A DNA stretch of 64,000 bases, from NCBI RefSeq assembly GCF_003336205.1, contig NZ_QPIE01000003.1, forward strand, positions 290,877-354,876, in the 5' to 3' direction. The position numbers were made by a program, and so were the translations under genes. The notes below the pieces were generated by a model that did no database searches, had not been told where the DNA came from, and saw only the letters and a list, made by a program, of their open reading frames with translations. Positions 41,866-50,840 of this stretch are shown piece by piece; position 1 is the first letter of the stretch, and the number at the start of each line of letters is the position of its first letter. The stretch is from Chryseobacterium lacus. Its GTDB lineage: Bacteria > Bacteroidota > Bacteroidia > Flavobacteriales > Weeksellaceae.

Positions 41866-43992
41866 TTAGACTTCCGCTTTTTCAGTAGCATATTTTTTCA
41901 CAAGTTCCTGTCGGATATTGGCAGGGACCAGCTGATAATCGGAAAATTTCATGGTAAACTTGGCTTTGCCTCCGCAGATGGATCGCAATGTAGAACCGTA
42001 ATCATCCAGTTCTGCCAATGGTACTTCTGCCATGATTTTCTGGTAACTTCCTTCGCTATCCATTCCGGAAATGATGGCTCTTCGGGTTTGTAGATCTCCC
42101 ATTACTTCACCTGTTGCTTCATCCGGACAGAGGATTTCCAAGTGATAGACCGGTTCCAAAAGTTCAGGTTTTGCCTGCTGAAAAGCTTCTCTGAACGCAC
42201 CTGCAGCGGCCAACTGAAAGGAAATATCGTTGCTGTCTACACTGTGCATTTTTCCGTCATAGACGCACACCCTAATATTTTGGCAGGGCGAACCGGTTAA
42301 TGGGCCGTTTTTCATTTGTGACATGATTCCTTTCTTTATGGCGCCAATATACCGGCTGTCAATGGCACCTCCCACGATGCACCAATAAAAAGCTAAGGTT
42401 CCACCCCAGGGAAGTTCTTCTATCGTTTTTTGTCGGATGTTCATTCCGGAAGGCTCTTCCATTCCTTCATAATAATTTTCTATTTTGAGGTATATTTCCC
42501 CAAATTGGCCGGCTCCACCCGATTGTTTTTTATGGCGGTAATCGGCATCAGCTTTTCCGGTGATGGTTTCCCGGTAGGAAACTTTAGGATTTTTCATTTG
42601 CATTTTCACTCCGAATTCCTTTTCTAGACGTTGCTGCACCAGTTCGAGATGAAGCTGCCCTTGTCCGCCAAGTACGGCTTCGTGGGTATCGTGATCTATT
42701 TCTACTTTCAGGGTAGGATCTTCTTCCCGGATTTTATTTAGAGCGGCAAAAAGTTTTTCTGTTTCGGAAGTGCTTTCTGCAAATACTGCTTTTCTGACGC
42801 GGCTTTCCGGGAATTCAATGAGGCGTGCTTTGCGGTCAGTTCCTTTGGTGTTCAGGGTGTTGTTGGTATGGGCAGATTTTAATTTTACGGTCACCCCAAG
42901 ATCTCCGGCTTCCAGCTGTGGCACAGAAATTCTTTCTTTTCCTTCAGCAATAAAAAGTTGTGAAATTCTTTCGGTTTCACCATTTTCAGCGTTCACGAGT
43001 TCATCTCCAGGTTTCAGGGTTCCGCTCAGAACTTTGAAGTAAAAAAGCTGTCCCACTTGAGGTTCAGAAGTGGTTTTATAAATGAAAATGGTAGTTTTTT
43101 CGGTGGCATCGCAAGCCAGTTCAGTTCCGTCCTGCATCTTGCGTTTTGGCCTGTCCAGAGGTGATGGTGCAATGTCATCAATAAATCCCATGATTCTGCC
43201 GCTTCCCATATCTTTCAGTCCGGATGCTGCAAAAACAGGAAAAAACTGTTGATGTGCCAACGCAATGGTAAGCCCTTTCGCTAATTCTTCTTCACTGAGG
43301 TTTCCTTCTTCAAAATATTTTTCCATCAAACCTTCTTCATTTTCGGCAGCAATTTCAACCAGTGCATTGTGCATGGCATTCGCTTTTTCCATCTCGCTTT
43401 CGGGGATGGATATCTTCTCAGGTTTTCCACCTTCTGCCGGAAATTCATACATCACCATTCTCAGGGCATCAATAATCTGATTGAATTTCTCACCGGAATT
43501 CAAAGGATATTGAACGGGTATCACTTTCGAACCAAATCTTTCTTTCGCCTGAGACAAAGTGATCTCAAAATCCGCTTTCGGATGATCCATCTGATTGATC
43601 ACAAAAATGGCCGGCGTTCGGTATTGTTCCACATATTCCCAAACCAGCTCTGTACCTACTTCGACTCCGGAAGCTGCATTCAGTACAATCAAAGCGGTAT
43701 CTGCCACTTTCAGTGAGGCGATCACTTCGCCTACGAAATCGTCAAATCCCGGAGTATCAATCATGTTAATTTTGTTGTTTCTCCAGTTCACGAACATTTG
43801 GTGCGAAAAAATAGTTTTCTTTTTTTCATGTTCAATATCGGTAAAATCGCCTACCATATTCCGGTTTTCTACGGTTCCGCGACGTTTGATGGCTCCTCCT
43901 TCATACAGCATGGTCTCTATGAGCGTGGTTTTGCCACTGTCCGAATGGCCGAGCAAAACCACATTGCGTAAATCTTGGGTATGTGCAGTCAT
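41866..43992 (-). CDS. EF-G-like translation factor (EF-G2 type) with altered GTPase motifs
   Basis: The 708-residue protein has the five-domain EF-G layout. The P-loop is GHSDSGKT (15-22). Switch I has EKKKTIF where canonical EF-G has RGITI. Switch II is DTPGFDDF (79-86): F83 replaces the catalytic His of DTPGHVDF. The base motif is NQMD (133-136) in place of NKMD. Domain IV carries SGGAGQFGEIYL. This fits the EF-G2-type paralogues of Bacteroidota; one from Bacteroides was reported to support translocation without GTPase activity. Whether this one hydrolyses GTP is untested. It is upstream of a structured terminator and has 302 non-coding bases behind it. Confidence 0.9.
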   Translation of the reverse strand: MTAHTQDLRNVVLLGHSDSGKTTLIETMLYEGGAIKRRGTVENRNMVGDFTDIEHEKKKTIFSHQMFVNWRNNKINMIDTPGFDDFVGEVIASLKVADTALIVLNAASGVEVGTELVWEYVEQYRTPAIFVINQMDHPKADFEITLSQAKERFGSKVIPVQYPLNSGEKFNQIIDALRMVMYEFPAEGGKPEKISIPESEMEKANAMHNALVEIAAENEEGLMEKYFEEGNLSEEELAKGLTIALAHQQFFPVFAASGLKDMGSGRIMGFIDDIAPSPLDRPKRKMQDGTELACDATEKTTIFIYKTTSEPQVGQLFYFKVLSGTLKPGDELVNAENGETERISQLFIAEGKERISVPQLEAGDLGVTVKLKSAHTNNTLNTKGTDRKARLIEFPESRVRKAVFAESTSETEKLFAALNKIREEDPTLKVEIDHDTHEAVLGGQGQLHLELVQQRLEKEFGVKMQMKNPKVSYRETITGKADADYRHKKQSGGAGQFGEIYLKIENYYEGMEEPSGMNIRQKTIEELPWGGTLAFYWCIVGGAIDSRYIGAIKKGIMSQMKNGPLTGSPCQNIRVCVYDGKMHSVDSNDISFQLAAAGAFREAFQQAKPELLEPVYHLEILCPDEATGEVMGDLQTRRAIISGMDSEGSYQKIMAEVPLAELDDYGSTLRSICGGKAKFTMKFSDYQLVPANIRQELVKKYATEKAEV

Positions 43993-44294
43993 AATATAAT
44001 GGTTTTTAATGATTCAGAAGAAGGCGGAAAAAGATAGCCGGTTCATTAATTTTTTCCGGCAAATAAAGTTACAAAAGATTTGAATACGACGCCGGATTTT
44101 GAGAATTTCTAAAAGTGATATTTGACAGATTTTGATAAATCGAAGGATGGTCACCACAAAGCTCTATTTCATTGAGATTACGATAGTTTCCGTGCCGCAG
44201 TTTAGCAATCACGACTTTATGCAAAATGTTTCGAAAAAGAAAGAATAAAAATTTTTGAAAGCAGGAACATTCAAATCGTCCCCCGGAAAGTAGA
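43993..44294. other. Intergenic region between the EF-G paralogue and the GT9 gene
   Basis: These 302 bases between two minus-strand genes contain a minus-strand open frame (44069 into the GT9 gene) with no start of its own and no recognised domain. The segment KLRHGNYRNLNEIELCGDH reads somewhat protein-like, so it might be a gene remnant, but this is weak. No exact TAnnTTTG was found for the EF-G paralogue. Confidence 0.4.
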
Positions 44295-45290
44295 TTACTC
44301 TTCAGCGAATTCCTTTTCCCCAGGTTGTATCTTATCGATGATTTGTTGGATATCGATTTCCTCCAGACAAGCATAGTCGCCACGGTAACATTCTTTGTCG
44401 CCAAAAATAGAACAAGGCCTGCAGGTAAGGTCTTTCACATGCACCACATCTTCAATTTTCTGCCCATAACCAAGAAATCCCGCAAAGTAATGCGTAGATC
44501 CCCAAACGGAAATGCATCGTGTTCCTGCAAGGCTGGCCAAATGCATATTGGCAGAATCCATGGAAATCATGATCTCTAATTCTGCGATTTTCTGAAGTTC
44601 TTGTTGTAGGGTGAGTTTACCTGCCAAATTAGTGGTATTCGGAATTTTATGTTGCCATTCTTCCAGAATCTCCGTTTCGTTTTTGCCTCCGCCAAAGAAA
44701 AAAAGTGAATGTTTTTTAGCCAGAATTCTGGCGAGTTCATAGCTTTTTTCCAAAGGCAGCATCTTGCCATGATGTTGTGCAAAAGGAGCCAAGCCAATTC
44801 CGGATTTCTGAACCTGTTGAATTCTGAATTCGTGTGAAAGTTCAACGGGAAAACCTAAATTACGAAATACATCGGCGTATTTCTCCACAGTAGAACGAAT
44901 CGGTTTTTTGTCAAGATTCCACACATCGGTCAGGATTTCTCTTTCCTCTTTACCTTTATCAATAACAGATACTTTGTATCCTTTTTCTCTGAAAATTCTT
45001 TTCAGGATTTTGGTGCGAATCACATCATGAAGATCCGCCACCACATCGGGGTTAAATTCCGTGGCCAGTTCTTTAGCCAGTTTATGCATGCCGAAAATCC
45101 CTTTATAATCATCCAGGCTTACTCCTTTAAATGTCAACCTGGGAATTGCTTTAAAAAGATCGGCAAAATGTTCCCGGGAAACCATGATGAGTTCCACTTC
45201 CGGATGCTGTTCCAGAAATTCACGTATAACCAAAGCGGCCATAGCTACGTCGCCAAAAGCGGAGAACCGGTATGTGAGGATTTTCGTCAA
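44295..45290 (-). CDS. Glycosyltransferase family 9 (heptosyltransferase-like)
   Basis: The 331-residue GT-B enzyme starts with RFSAFGDVAMAALVIREF, has the GIGLAPFAQHHGKMLPLEKSYELA segment of the second domain, and the conserved ISMDSANMHLASLAGTRCISVWGSTH motif that binds the sugar nucleotide. A Cys-rich C-terminal patch (CRPCSIFGDKECYRGDYACLEEI) is typical of the family. GT9 proteins transfer heptose or related sugars to LPS core. It overlaps the SufE start by 4 bases and follows another glycosyltransferase, so LPS-related sugar work is the natural context. Confidence 0.88.
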   Translation of the reverse strand: MTKILTYRFSAFGDVAMAALVIREFLEQHPEVELIMVSREHFADLFKAIPRLTFKGVSLDDYKGIFGMHKLAKELATEFNPDVVADLHDVIRTKILKRIFREKGYKVSVIDKGKEEREILTDVWNLDKKPIRSTVEKYADVFRNLGFPVELSHEFRIQQVQKSGIGLAPFAQHHGKMLPLEKSYELARILAKKHSLFFFGGGKNETEILEEWQHKIPNTTNLAGKLTLQQELQKIAELEIMISMDSANMHLASLAGTRCISVWGSTHYFAGFLGYGQKIEDVVHVKDLTCRPCSIFGDKECYRGDYACLEEIDIQQIIDKIQPGEKEFAEE

Positions 45291-45706
45291 GACTTCAACT
45301 GATAGGCTACGGCGTAAAATTTAATTTGCTTGGTCATGGCCATCAATCCATTGGCACGGGAAGGGGATAGGAATTCCTGAAGGCCGATTTCTGCAATGAA
45401 ATCAAAATCAGAATCCAGAATTTCAGCTGTTGTGTGGCCGCTGTATATGGAAACCAGTAACGATACGATGCCTTTCGGAAGAATCCCGTCACTGTCTGCA
45501 TCAAAAAAGAGTTTTCCGTCTTTATAGGAGGCGTCAATCCATACTTGCGACTGGCAGCCTTTGATCAGGTTTTCGTCCGTTTTCCGGTTTTCCGGCAATC
45601 CTTTCAATTGTTTTCCGAGGTCAATGATGTATTCGTATTTTTGCTCCCAGTCGTCCAGAAACTCAAAATCATCAATGACTTCCTGCTGCTTTTCTTTGAT
45701 TGTCAT
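45287..45706 (-). CDS. SufE-family Fe-S cluster assembly sulfur acceptor
   Basis: The 139-residue protein has the SufE signature: DDWEQKYEYIIDLGKQLKGLP, then NLIKGCQSQVWI with the sulfur-accepting Cys (C51), and SRANGLMAM near the C-terminus. SufE takes persulfide sulfur from the cysteine desulfurase SufS and passes it to SufB. No suf genes are adjacent here; the gene lies between two glycosyltransferases. A TAATTTTG match 4 bases before the ATG (45711-45718) could give an own promoter, but it overlaps the preceding gene's end and may be chance. Confidence 0.92.
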   Translation of the reverse strand: MTIKEKQQEVIDDFEFLDDWEQKYEYIIDLGKQLKGLPENRKTDENLIKGCQSQVWIDASYKDGKLFFDADSDGILPKGIVSLLVSIYSGHTTAEILDSDFDFIAEIGLQEFLSPSRANGLMAMTKQIKFYAVAYQLKS

Positions 45707-45715
45707 GCTGCAAAA

Positions 45716-46816
45716 TTAATGAAAGTTTTCCTTTTCTACCTGTTGAAAGAGGGCGAGTATTTTAGGCTCTTCTTTTTCCCAGCATAGTTCCTCCGCTGCC
45801 TTTTCCAATTCTGATTGATAAAAAGATCTTCCTTTTTCCAAAACTGCAGTGATGGCTTTGGAGATGGTCTCAGGCTGATGATTTTCTATCATTTCTCCTA
45901 CTGTAAATTGATCATAAACTCTCTTCATTTCAGGAAAATTAATCATGACCAAAGGCACTCTCGACTGGATATAATCTGCCACTTTGTTCGGCAGAGAATA
46001 CAAATAACTGACACCTCCGTTTTCCTCCACGCTGAGTCCTACATCTGCAGTACGGGTTACCTTGCGAAGCGCATCAGGGTGAAGTTTCCCAAGGAAAATA
46101 ACTTTTTCTTCCAGGTTTTCCTTCCGGGCAAGAGCTTCATATTCCTCCTTTTTGGGGCCGTCACCAATGATTTTGAACACGGCATTTTCTATATTCTTCA
46201 TCGCCAGAATAGCCTGAGGAATTCCCCGGGATTGATTGATGGCTCCCTGATACAGAATAATTTTCGGGTTATTCGTGGGAATATCAATCGTTTCTGTGAT
46301 TTTTTTTGGAATATTTCTTATCACTACCGGCTGTACTCCATATTCATCGTGGAACCACTCGGCATAGCTGTGGCTTTCCGTCATCATATATTTCGTGCCG
46401 GGAACCAGCTGTTTTTCCAGACTCTTCCAGATTTTTTGCGTAAATCTTCCTTTAATAGCCGGCATTTCAGTGAAAATTTCATGGCTGTCGAAAACCAAAG
46501 GGATGTTTAGTTTTTTTGCGATCAGGAAATTGGGCAGTAAAGCATCTAAATCATTAGCGAGAAGGATGGTGTTTTTGTCAGCCCTTTTTGTCAGTTCCCG
46601 ATAAAGTTTGAATTGAAATTCCAGATAAGCACGTCGCAATGAGGTTTGAGAGTGGCGTATTCTGAAAAAAGGATACGGTCTTTCCATATCCGGTTCGCCA
46701 CCCCAGGTATTGCCGATAAGTTCAATCTTATACCCGTTTCGGTGAAGGGTGTCGCACACTTTTTCTATGCGTTGGTCGGTATAAAGATTGCTGAATGCGG
46801 ACACCAGAATTTTCAT
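45716..46816 (-). CDS. Glycosyltransferase family 4 (GT-B)
   Basis: The 366-residue protein has a GT4-like C-terminal domain: ILYQGAINQSRGIPQAILAM, VFKIIGDGPKKEEYEALARK, VIFLGKLHPDALRKV and DVGLSVEENGGVSYLYSLPNKVADYIQSRVP (E-x7-E region). The N-terminal domain includes LANDLDALLPNFLIAKKLNIPLVFDSHEIF. It transfers a sugar from a nucleotide donor to a glycan or lipid; the acceptor is unknown. It lies 9 bases ahead of SufE and 29 bases after the small membrane protein, so the whole minus-strand run may be one transcript. Confidence 0.88.
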   Translation of the reverse strand: MKILVSAFSNLYTDQRIEKVCDTLHRNGYKIELIGNTWGGEPDMERPYPFFRIRHSQTSLRRAYLEFQFKLYRELTKRADKNTILLANDLDALLPNFLIAKKLNIPLVFDSHEIFTEMPAIKGRFTQKIWKSLEKQLVPGTKYMMTESHSYAEWFHDEYGVQPVVIRNIPKKITETIDIPTNNPKIILYQGAINQSRGIPQAILAMKNIENAVFKIIGDGPKKEEYEALARKENLEEKVIFLGKLHPDALRKVTRTADVGLSVEENGGVSYLYSLPNKVADYIQSRVPLVMINFPEMKRVYDQFTVGEMIENHQPETISKAITAVLEKGRSFYQSELEKAAEELCWEKEEPKILALFQQVEKENFH

Positions 46817-46845
46817 AAATAAAAATTTTTGTGGTTTTTTGGGAT

Positions 46846-47064
46846 TTAATCTTTTTTGATCAGATGATAGGCTTGAATGAACACCAAAATGGCATTAGGA
46901 ATAATAATAGGCCATAACATATCATTGTAAACGCCATAGATCACAAACAAAATGCATCCAATCAGGTTGATAATTCTGACTTTTTTTAAATCTCTCAGGA
47001 TGAAACTAAGAACTACAAAAAACGATGCGCCATACCCGATATAACTGATCAATTCTGGACTCAT
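46846..47064 (-). CDS. Small membrane protein (YgjV-like)
   Basis: From ATG 47064 it is 72 residues: MSPELISYIGYGASFF, then SFILRDLKKVRIINLIGCILFVIYGV and MLWPIIIPNAILVFIQAYHL, three short hydrophobic helices. This resembles the YgjV/CBU_0592-type small membrane family, often mislabelled uroporphyrinogen decarboxylase. The start is set by the TACATTTG promoter element 20 bases upstream; longer in-frame starts (to 47130) would lie at or beyond it. The function is unknown. It is divergent from clpC. Confidence 0.75.
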   Translation of the reverse strand: MSPELISYIGYGASFFVVLSFILRDLKKVRIINLIGCILFVIYGVYNDMLWPIIIPNAILVFIQAYHLIKKD

Positions 47065-47084
47065 AATCGATAATTTTAGGGTTG

Positions 47085-47092
47085 CAAATGTA
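47085..47092 (-). promoter_or_regulatory. -7 promoter element (TACATTTG) of the leftward run
   Basis: It is an exact TAnnTTTG match on the minus strand, 20 bases before the ATG at 47064. It forms a divergent pair with the clpC promoter 50 bases away. Confidence 0.55.
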
Positions 47093-47142
47093 GTCATTTT
47101 CAGTAAGATCACCTTTCGTATTTCTGCCATATCGTCATTAAT

Positions 47143-47150
47143 TATTTTTG
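47143..47150 (+). promoter_or_regulatory. -7 promoter element (TATTTTTG) of clpC
   Basis: It is an exact TAnnTTTG match. The transcript would start near 47156, giving a leader of about 68 bases that includes the hairpin at 47182-47201. Confidence 0.5.
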
Positions 47151-47181
47151 GTAAAGAATTTGTAACTTATTCACCGTGAAA

Positions 47182-47201
47182 AGGTGGAGCAATTTCCACC
47201 T
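47182..47201 (+). promoter_or_regulatory. Hairpin in the clpC leader
   Basis: The perfect inverted repeat AGGTGGA (47182-47188) and TCCACCT (47195-47201) with a 6-base loop ends 22 bases before the clpC ATG. It could be a thermosensor-like stem, a stability hairpin or a DNA operator. Confidence 0.5.
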
Positions 47202-47223
47202 CATAAATAGACGAGATTTTATT

Positions 47224-49746
47224 ATGGATTATAAATTTTCAGAGGGTTTGGATCAAGTATTCAAACTCAGCAAAAACGAAGCACGCAGGCTGAAAAGTGA
47301 ATTCCTGAATACGGAACATCTGCTTTTAGGCATTATAAAAACAGAAAACTCTGCCAAGGAAATCCTTCAGAATCTGGACGCTGACCTTACACAGATTCGC
47401 AGAAAGATTGAATCCATGAACGTGGCTTCCATCAACCCGCTTGCGGAAGAAAAACAAAAAATTTCATTTACTAAAATGGCAGATCAGGCCATTCGCCGTT
47501 CTGAGTTGGAATGCAGACAATACCGTTCTACAGAAATCAATACAGTACACCTGCTTTTGGGTATTTTGTATAAATTCGAAGATCCGGCGACCAATATTCT
47601 GGGAGCCTACGATGTGGATTATGAAAAGGTTTCCAAGGAATACCAAATGATGATGAAAAACTCCGGCGAGCAACCGAAGATGAGTGCATATGACGACGAT
47701 GAAGAAAGGGAAGAGTATGGGCAAATGAGAAAACCATCAGGCAATATTGGTACAGGAAAAAGCAAAACACCGACACTGGATAATTTCGGGCGAGACCTGA
47801 CCTCGCTTGCCAGAGACGGAAAATTGGATCCTGTAATTGGCCGCGAAAAAGAAATAGAACGGGTTTCCCAGATTCTCTCCAGAAGAAAGAAAAACAATCC
47901 TTTGCTTATAGGAGAACCGGGTGTTGGTAAATCCGCTATTGCCGAAGGTCTGGCACTGCGGATTCATCAGAAAAAAGTATCCAGGGTTTTATACGGCAAA
48001 CGGGTCATTACTTTGGATCTGGCAAGCCTTGTTGCAGGAACCAAATACCGTGGGCAATTTGAAGAGCGCATGAAAGCCATTATGACTGAACTGGAAAAAA
48101 ACAGAGATGTCATTCTTTTCATCGACGAATTGCATACCATTGTCGGCGCAGGATCTTCCACAGGAAGTCTGGATGCTTCAAATATGTTCAAACCAGCCTT
48201 GGCAAGAGGCGAAATTCAATGCATCGGAGCTACTACCTTGGACGAATACCGACAGTATATTGAGAAAGACGGTGCTTTGGAAAGGCGTTTTCAGAAAGTA
48301 ATGGTAGAACCAACCTCTATTGAAGAAACCGTATTGATTCTGAATCAGATCAAAGATAAATATGAAGACCATCATAATGTAAGTTATACAGACGAAGCCA
48401 TTAACGCCTGTGTAAACCTGACCGCAAGATATATTACAGACCGTTTTCTGCCGGACAAGGCGATTGATGCTTTGGATGAAGCCGGATCCAGAGTGTATAT
48501 CAAGAACATGAAAGTTCCTACGCAAATTATCGAAAATGAAAAGAAAATTGAAGAAATTAAGGAGCTGAAACAGAAAGCGGTGAAGGCACAGGATTATCTG
48601 GAAGCCCGAAAACTTAAAGATGAAGAAGAACGCTTGGTGATGGAACTCTCTGTGGCACAAGAACAATGGGATAAAGAGGTAAAAGAGAAAAAAGAAACAG
48701 TAACCGAGGAAAATGTAGCCGAAGTTGTTTCGATGATGAGTGGTGTTCCTGTCAACAAGGTGGGTAAAAATGAACTGGATAAGCTGGCGAAAATGGATGA
48801 TCAGTTGAACGGAAAAGTGATCGGGCAGGAGGACGCCGTGAAAAAAGTAGTGAAAGCAATTCAGCGAAACCGCGCCGGACTCAAAGATCCCAACCGCCCT
48901 ATCGGAACTTTCATTTTCTTAGGAACAACGGGAGTAGGTAAAACCGAATTGGCAAAAGTAATGGCTCGCGAGCTCTTTGATTCTGATGATGCATTGATCA
49001 GAATTGACATGAGCGAATACATGGAGAAATTCGCAGTTTCCCGTCTGGTAGGAGCGCCTCCGGGGTATGTAGGATATGAAGAAGGAGGACAGCTTACCGA
49101 GGCAGTCCGCAGAAAGCCTTATGCCGTTATTCTTTTGGATGAAATCGAAAAAGCACATCCCGATGTATACAATATTTTACTTCAGATTCTGGACGAAGGC
49201 CATGTAACTGACAGTCTGGGAAGGAAAATCGACTTCCGAAATACGATTATTATCCTGACTTCCAACATCGGAACCCGCGATCTGAAAGATTTCGGAGATG
49301 GAGTAGGATTCGGAACGTCAGCGAAGAAATCTACCACAGATGCCAGAGCCCGTTCTACGATTGAAAACGCATTGAAGAAGGCTTTTGCACCGGAATTCCT
49401 GAACCGAATCGATGATATTATTATCTTCAATTCTCTGGAACAAAAGGATATCAGAAAAATCATTGATCTGGAGCTGAATAAACTATACAACAGAATTGAA
49501 AAATTGGGTTATAAAGTGGAACTTACAGAAGAGGCCACCAGTTTCATTGCTGAAAAAGGCTGGGACAAAGACTTTGGAGCCCGTCCGCTGAAACGTGCTA
49601 TCCAGAAATATATCGAAGACCTGATTGCTGAAATGCTGGTGAACAAACAAATGAAAGAAGGTGATAAGGTAACGCTGCAACTGAACGAAGCCAAAGATGC
49701 ACTGGAAAAAGCAGAGCCCGTAAAAGAAAAAAAAGAAAAAGTATAA
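47224..49746 (+). CDS. clpC: ATP-dependent Clp protease ATP-binding subunit ClpC
   Basis: This Hsp100 unfoldase feeds ClpP. From ATG 47224 it is 840 residues: double ClpN repeat (1-150), first AAA+ with Walker A GEPGVGKS (230-237) and VILFIDELHTI, a UVR-like coiled-coil (KAQDYLEARKLKDEE), and second AAA+ with GTTGVGKTELAK and the sensor FAPEFLNRIDDII. The C-terminal tail ends in a Lys-rich stretch. UVR in the middle domain marks it as ClpC rather than ClpB. In-frame codons from 47176 are rejected because they include the leader hairpin. No mcsA, mcsB or ctsR is adjacent. Confidence 0.95.
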   Translation: MDYKFSEGLDQVFKLSKNEARRLKSEFLNTEHLLLGIIKTENSAKEILQNLDADLTQIRRKIESMNVASINPLAEEKQKISFTKMADQAIRRSELECRQYRSTEINTVHLLLGILYKFEDPATNILGAYDVDYEKVSKEYQMMMKNSGEQPKMSAYDDDEEREEYGQMRKPSGNIGTGKSKTPTLDNFGRDLTSLARDGKLDPVIGREKEIERVSQILSRRKKNNPLLIGEPGVGKSAIAEGLALRIHQKKVSRVLYGKRVITLDLASLVAGTKYRGQFEERMKAIMTELEKNRDVILFIDELHTIVGAGSSTGSLDASNMFKPALARGEIQCIGATTLDEYRQYIEKDGALERRFQKVMVEPTSIEETVLILNQIKDKYEDHHNVSYTDEAINACVNLTARYITDRFLPDKAIDALDEAGSRVYIKNMKVPTQIIENEKKIEEIKELKQKAVKAQDYLEARKLKDEEERLVMELSVAQEQWDKEVKEKKETVTEENVAEVVSMMSGVPVNKVGKNELDKLAKMDDQLNGKVIGQEDAVKKVVKAIQRNRAGLKDPNRPIGTFIFLGTTGVGKTELAKVMARELFDSDDALIRIDMSEYMEKFAVSRLVGAPPGYVGYEEGGQLTEAVRRKPYAVILLDEIEKAHPDVYNILLQILDEGHVTDSLGRKIDFRNTIIILTSNIGTRDLKDFGDGVGFGTSAKKSTTDARARSTIENALKKAFAPEFLNRIDDIIIFNSLEQKDIRKIIDLELNKLYNRIEKLGYKVELTEEATSFIAEKGWDKDFGARPLKRAIQKYIEDLIAEMLVNKQMKEGDKVTLQLNEAKDALEKAEPVKEKKEKV

Positions 49747-49768
49747 CCAATTATTCACGAACAACAGA

Positions 49769-49795
49769 ACCACTGATGAATGTCGGTGGTTTTTT
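49769..49795 (+). terminator. Intrinsic terminator after clpC
   Basis: The stem ACCACTGA (49769-49776) with TCGGTGGT (49783-49790), one T-G wobble, is followed by a run of T to 49795. It ends one base before an ATG at 49796 of the next gene. Confidence 0.8.
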
Positions 49796-49804
49796 ATGAT
49801 TAAA

Positions 49805-50785
49805 ATGAGTAACGTTTTAAATTTTGCCGTTTTAGGAAACGGATTTATGGGGAAAAAGCATATTGAGATTATCAAAAGTCTCGATACCGTGCGCCTCAGT
49901 GCCGTGATCGATCATCATTGGCAAGAAGATTCGCAGGATTCGTTTTTAGCGTATCCGCAACTGGAAACTTTTCTGGAACAAGACACGGATACGGATGTTG
50001 TAGTAATCGCCACACCGAATTATCTGCATTTCGAACAAGCGAGGGAACTGCTGCAGAACGGGTATCATGTCATTATCGAAAAGCCCTTCTGCATGTCGGT
50101 AGAAGAAGCCGAAACCTTAGAAAAAGTATCTCAGAAATCAGGGAAAAGTGTTTTCATGATTATGCAGAACCGCTACGCTCCCATTTCCGTATGGTTGAAA
50201 AACTTGGTGGTATCAGGGATTTTGGGCGATATTTATCTGGTGCAGACCAATTGTTTCTGGAATCGCAATGAAAATTATTACCTTCCCAAATCTTGGAAAG
50301 GCAGCAAAAGCATGGACGGCGGAACACTTTTTACCCAGTTTACCCATTTTGCCGACCTTATTTTCTGGATTTTTGGAGATATAGAAAATGTTCATTCGCG
50401 GCTGAAAACCCTGCGTCACAAAAATCTGATTGAAATCGAAGATACCGGTATCGCCACTTTTGATTTTGTGAAAGGAGGGATGGGAAGCATCAGTTTTACT
50501 ACTGCAGCCTATGAAAAAAACCTTGAAAGTTCCATGACGATCGTTTCAGAACATGGCAATATCAAAATATCAGGACAATATTTTGACAAAGTGGAAGTTT
50601 GCCACATCAAGGATTATCTGCTGGATCCCACCATTATTACCGTTCCCGATAATTTGGAAAACTTAAGACAGGAATACCACACCGTAACAGAAGTGCTGTC
50701 GCAAGGCAAGCCCAGTGATATTTCATTTCAGGAAGGAAAAAAACTGATTGCTTTTCTGGAAAGTGTGTATAGAACCTGTTCATAG
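49805..50785 (+). CDS. Gfo/Idh/MocA-family oxidoreductase
   Basis: The protein has about 326 residues (329 from ATG 49796). The N-terminal Rossmann domain has NFAVLGNGFMGKKHIEII, then VVVIATPNYLHFEQA and IIEKPFCMSVEEAE with the family EKP motif. The C-terminal domain carries MIMQNRYAP and DGGTLFTQFTHFADLI with the active-site His region. Such enzymes reduce or oxidise sugars, often for polysaccharide synthesis; the substrate is unknown. The gene begins right after the clpC terminator and no TAnnTTTG was seen, so it relies on an unseen promoter or read-through. Confidence 0.88.
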   Translation: MSNVLNFAVLGNGFMGKKHIEIIKSLDTVRLSAVIDHHWQEDSQDSFLAYPQLETFLEQDTDTDVVVIATPNYLHFEQARELLQNGYHVIIEKPFCMSVEEAETLEKVSQKSGKSVFMIMQNRYAPISVWLKNLVVSGILGDIYLVQTNCFWNRNENYYLPKSWKGSKSMDGGTLFTQFTHFADLIFWIFGDIENVHSRLKTLRHKNLIEIEDTGIATFDFVKGGMGSISFTTAAYEKNLESSMTIVSEHGNIKISGQYFDKVEVCHIKDYLLDPTIITVPDNLENLRQEYHTVTEVLSQGKPSDISFQEGKKLIAFLESVYRTCS

Positions 50786-50815
50786 TATGCCTCGGTTAAT
50801 CCCGGTGTAAAGTTG

Positions 50816-50823
50816 TAAATTTG
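50816..50823 (+). promoter_or_regulatory. -7 promoter element (TAAATTTG) of mnmA
   Basis: It is an exact TAnnTTTG match, 17 bases before the mnmA ATG at 50841. Confidence 0.5.
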
Positions 50824-50840
50824 CACCAAATTCTGATGTA

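Noticed and set aside
44069..44404. Minus-strand 111-residue open frame before the GT9 gene.
   Set aside because: It overlaps the clearly coding GT9 C-terminus, has no own start context and no recognised domain. Kept only as a possible remnant.
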